Assembly (NCBI RefSeq): GCF_018129965.1
Contig: NZ_JAFCKW010000018.1
Coordinates: 51,143 to 115,142 of the forward strand
DNA length: 64,000 bases
Origin: Bradyrhizobium diazoefficiens
Lineage (GTDB): Bacteria > Pseudomonadota > Alphaproteobacteria > Rhizobiales > Xanthobacteraceae
Reading direction: 5' to 3'
The notes beneath the pieces were generated by a model, which saw nothing but the letters and a program-made list of their open reading frames with translations, was not told where the DNA came from and did not search any database. Of this stretch, positions 63,181 through 64,000 are shown in pieces (the stretch's first letter is position 1; every line of letters starts with the position of its first letter). A program made the translations under genes and the position numbers.

Positions 63181-63902
63181 GCTGCCGGCTCGGCCGGGTC
63201 TTCTTTGACGCCGCGGGCGACGATCCGGAGCGACCCGTCCGGCAGCGGCCGCTGGAGCTTCAGCGCCTCGTCCGGTGCCGCCGTCATCCAGGTCTCGACT
63301 TCATCGGGCGTCGTCAGGATCACGGGCATCGCCTTCGGATGGACGGCGCCGACCTCGGCATTCGGCTCCGTCGTCAGGAACGCGTAGAGGTCGTTGGTCG
63401 TCTCGCCCTCCTTGACCTTCCGGACGGACGTCCAGTTGGTCCAGATGCCGGCGAAGCAGGCAAGGGGGCGGCTATCGTCGAGTGCGAACCAGATGTCGCC
63501 ACCTTCCGCCTTGTTGAACTCGCTGAAGCTGTTGAACGGCACCACGCAGCGGTGCTCCGGACCCAGCCACCTTGTCCAGTGTTTGCTTCTCACGTTGCGG
63601 ATGTTGGTCGTGCCACCGTCCGGCTCCATCCGGAGCAATTCCGTGAAGTCGACCGACTTGCCCTTTGCCTGCAGCTTTTCGGCTCGCTTCTTGGTGGCAT
63701 CCATTAGCGCCTTCGACGACGATGGCATCCCCCATCTCGCCGTGGCGAGCTCGCGGCCGTCGGCGCCGTTGCGGACGACCGGTGCCCGGTAATCCGGAAA
63801 GACGCCGGGCATCGGCGCGAGGTTGCCGACGTACCGGTTGACCACGCGGAAGAGCGCGATGATGGCGGCCTGGTTCGTCGTAATCGAGTAGAGGTTGCAC
63901 AT
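63177..63902 (-). CDS. SRAP/YedK-type abasic-site-binding protein
   Basis: A 241-residue SOS response-associated peptidase family protein that crosslinks abasic sites in single-stranded DNA through Cys2. Visible: Met-Cys start (MCNLYSIT), NIRN (TTNIRNVRSKHW), catalytic Glu in FSEF, and AVHPKAMPVIL (His). It shares an operon with dinB, matching a role in damage tolerance. No GTTC-N7-GTTC LexA box is visible in the 98 bases upstream. Confidence 0.94.
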   Translation of the reverse strand: MCNLYSITTNQAAIIALFRVVNRYVGNLAPMPGVFPDYRAPVVRNGADGRELATARWGMPSSSKALMDATKKRAEKLQAKGKSVDFTELLRMEPDGGTTNIRNVRSKHWTRWLGPEHRCVVPFNSFSEFNKAEGGDIWFALDDSRPLACFAGIWTNWTSVRKVKEGETTNDLYAFLTTEPNAEVGAVHPKAMPVILTTPDEVETWMTAAPDEALKLQRPLPDGSLRIVARGVKEDPAEPAA

Positions 63903-64000
63903 GGGTCGGATCGGCTCTCCCTCTAGGGTCCGGACTCAATTAGTCCACCATGAGACTGCGGCTGCCAACAGGATTGCAGACAGGAAGATGTCTGCGCGCT

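Noticed and set aside
37001..64000. Right attachment site as a second copy of the tRNA-Ser 3' end
   Set aside because: I looked for GGTTCGAATCCCTCC and CTCTCCGCCA after the integrase and found no second copy in the window.
63903..64000. LexA box upstream of the SRAP gene
   Set aside because: No GTTC-N7-GTTC or GAAC-N7-GAAC pattern is present in the visible upstream 98 bases.

Overview
The window is high-GC alphaproteobacterial chromosome, most likely Bradyrhizobium or a close Nitrobacteraceae relative. The evidence is the odhB-SDR-lpdA block, a free-standing F1 operon (atpHAGDC) without the F0 genes, the obgE/proB/proA/nadD/rsfS/rlmH/envC/ctpA/rppH neighbourhood, and several families of palindromic intergenic repeats of the kind common in that genus. 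No database search was possible; all names come from reading the proteins.

Region 1 (1-37,000) is core genome. It holds the 2-oxoglutarate/pyruvate dehydrogenase E2 and E3 genes, xerC, priA, an rlpA-like gene, atpHAGDC, a membrane-linked class III cyclase, two adjacent RppH-type Nudix genes, an envelope/cell-division set (divergent polysaccharide deacetylase, ctpA, envC-like), rlmH, rsfS, nadD, proA, proB, obgE, rplU, rpmA and single metabolic or transport genes. Small oddities are a damaged ParE-like toxin between proB and proA and palindromic repeats inside the atp operon.

Region 2 (37,001 to the window end) is an integrative island. It begins at a complete tRNA-Ser(CGA) followed 88 bp later by a tyrosine integrase. 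No second copy of the tRNA 3' end is visible, so the far end probably lies outside the window. The island carries: (a) an XRE/ImmA pair divergent from a four-gene ubiquitin-like conjugation operon (Ubl, E2-like, JAB, E1), matching the Bil/BIL anti-phage systems; (b) an AbiE-type toxin-antitoxin pair; (c) an unusual operon of an acyl-carrier-like protein, XRE regulator, ImmA-type peptidase, thymidylate-synthase-fold protein, 5-hmdU-kinase/aGPT-PPlase-like protein and MazG-type pyrophosphohydrolase, followed by a convergent AcpS-type phosphopantetheinyl transferase and a dCTP-deaminase-fold membrane protein; (d) a coiled-coil DUF2130-like protein coupled to a ParB-domain protein, behind a promoter with three 10-bp-spaced repeats; (e) poorly known genes, one frameshifted; (f) two overlapping tyrosine-recombinase-like genes with altered catalytic motifs; (g) a repair group of a frameshifted ATP-dependent DNA ligase, DinB polymerase IV and an SRAP/YedK protein.

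The best candidate for an undescribed system is (c), 44,482-50,182. It combines a carrier protein and its likely activating enzyme with nucleotide-modifying families otherwise associated with phage DNA base hypermodification, under what looks like XRE/ImmA control. The working idea is a carrier-dependent modified-nucleotide or DNA-base pathway, possibly defensive. That function is inference; the gene content and coupling are visible in the sequence.
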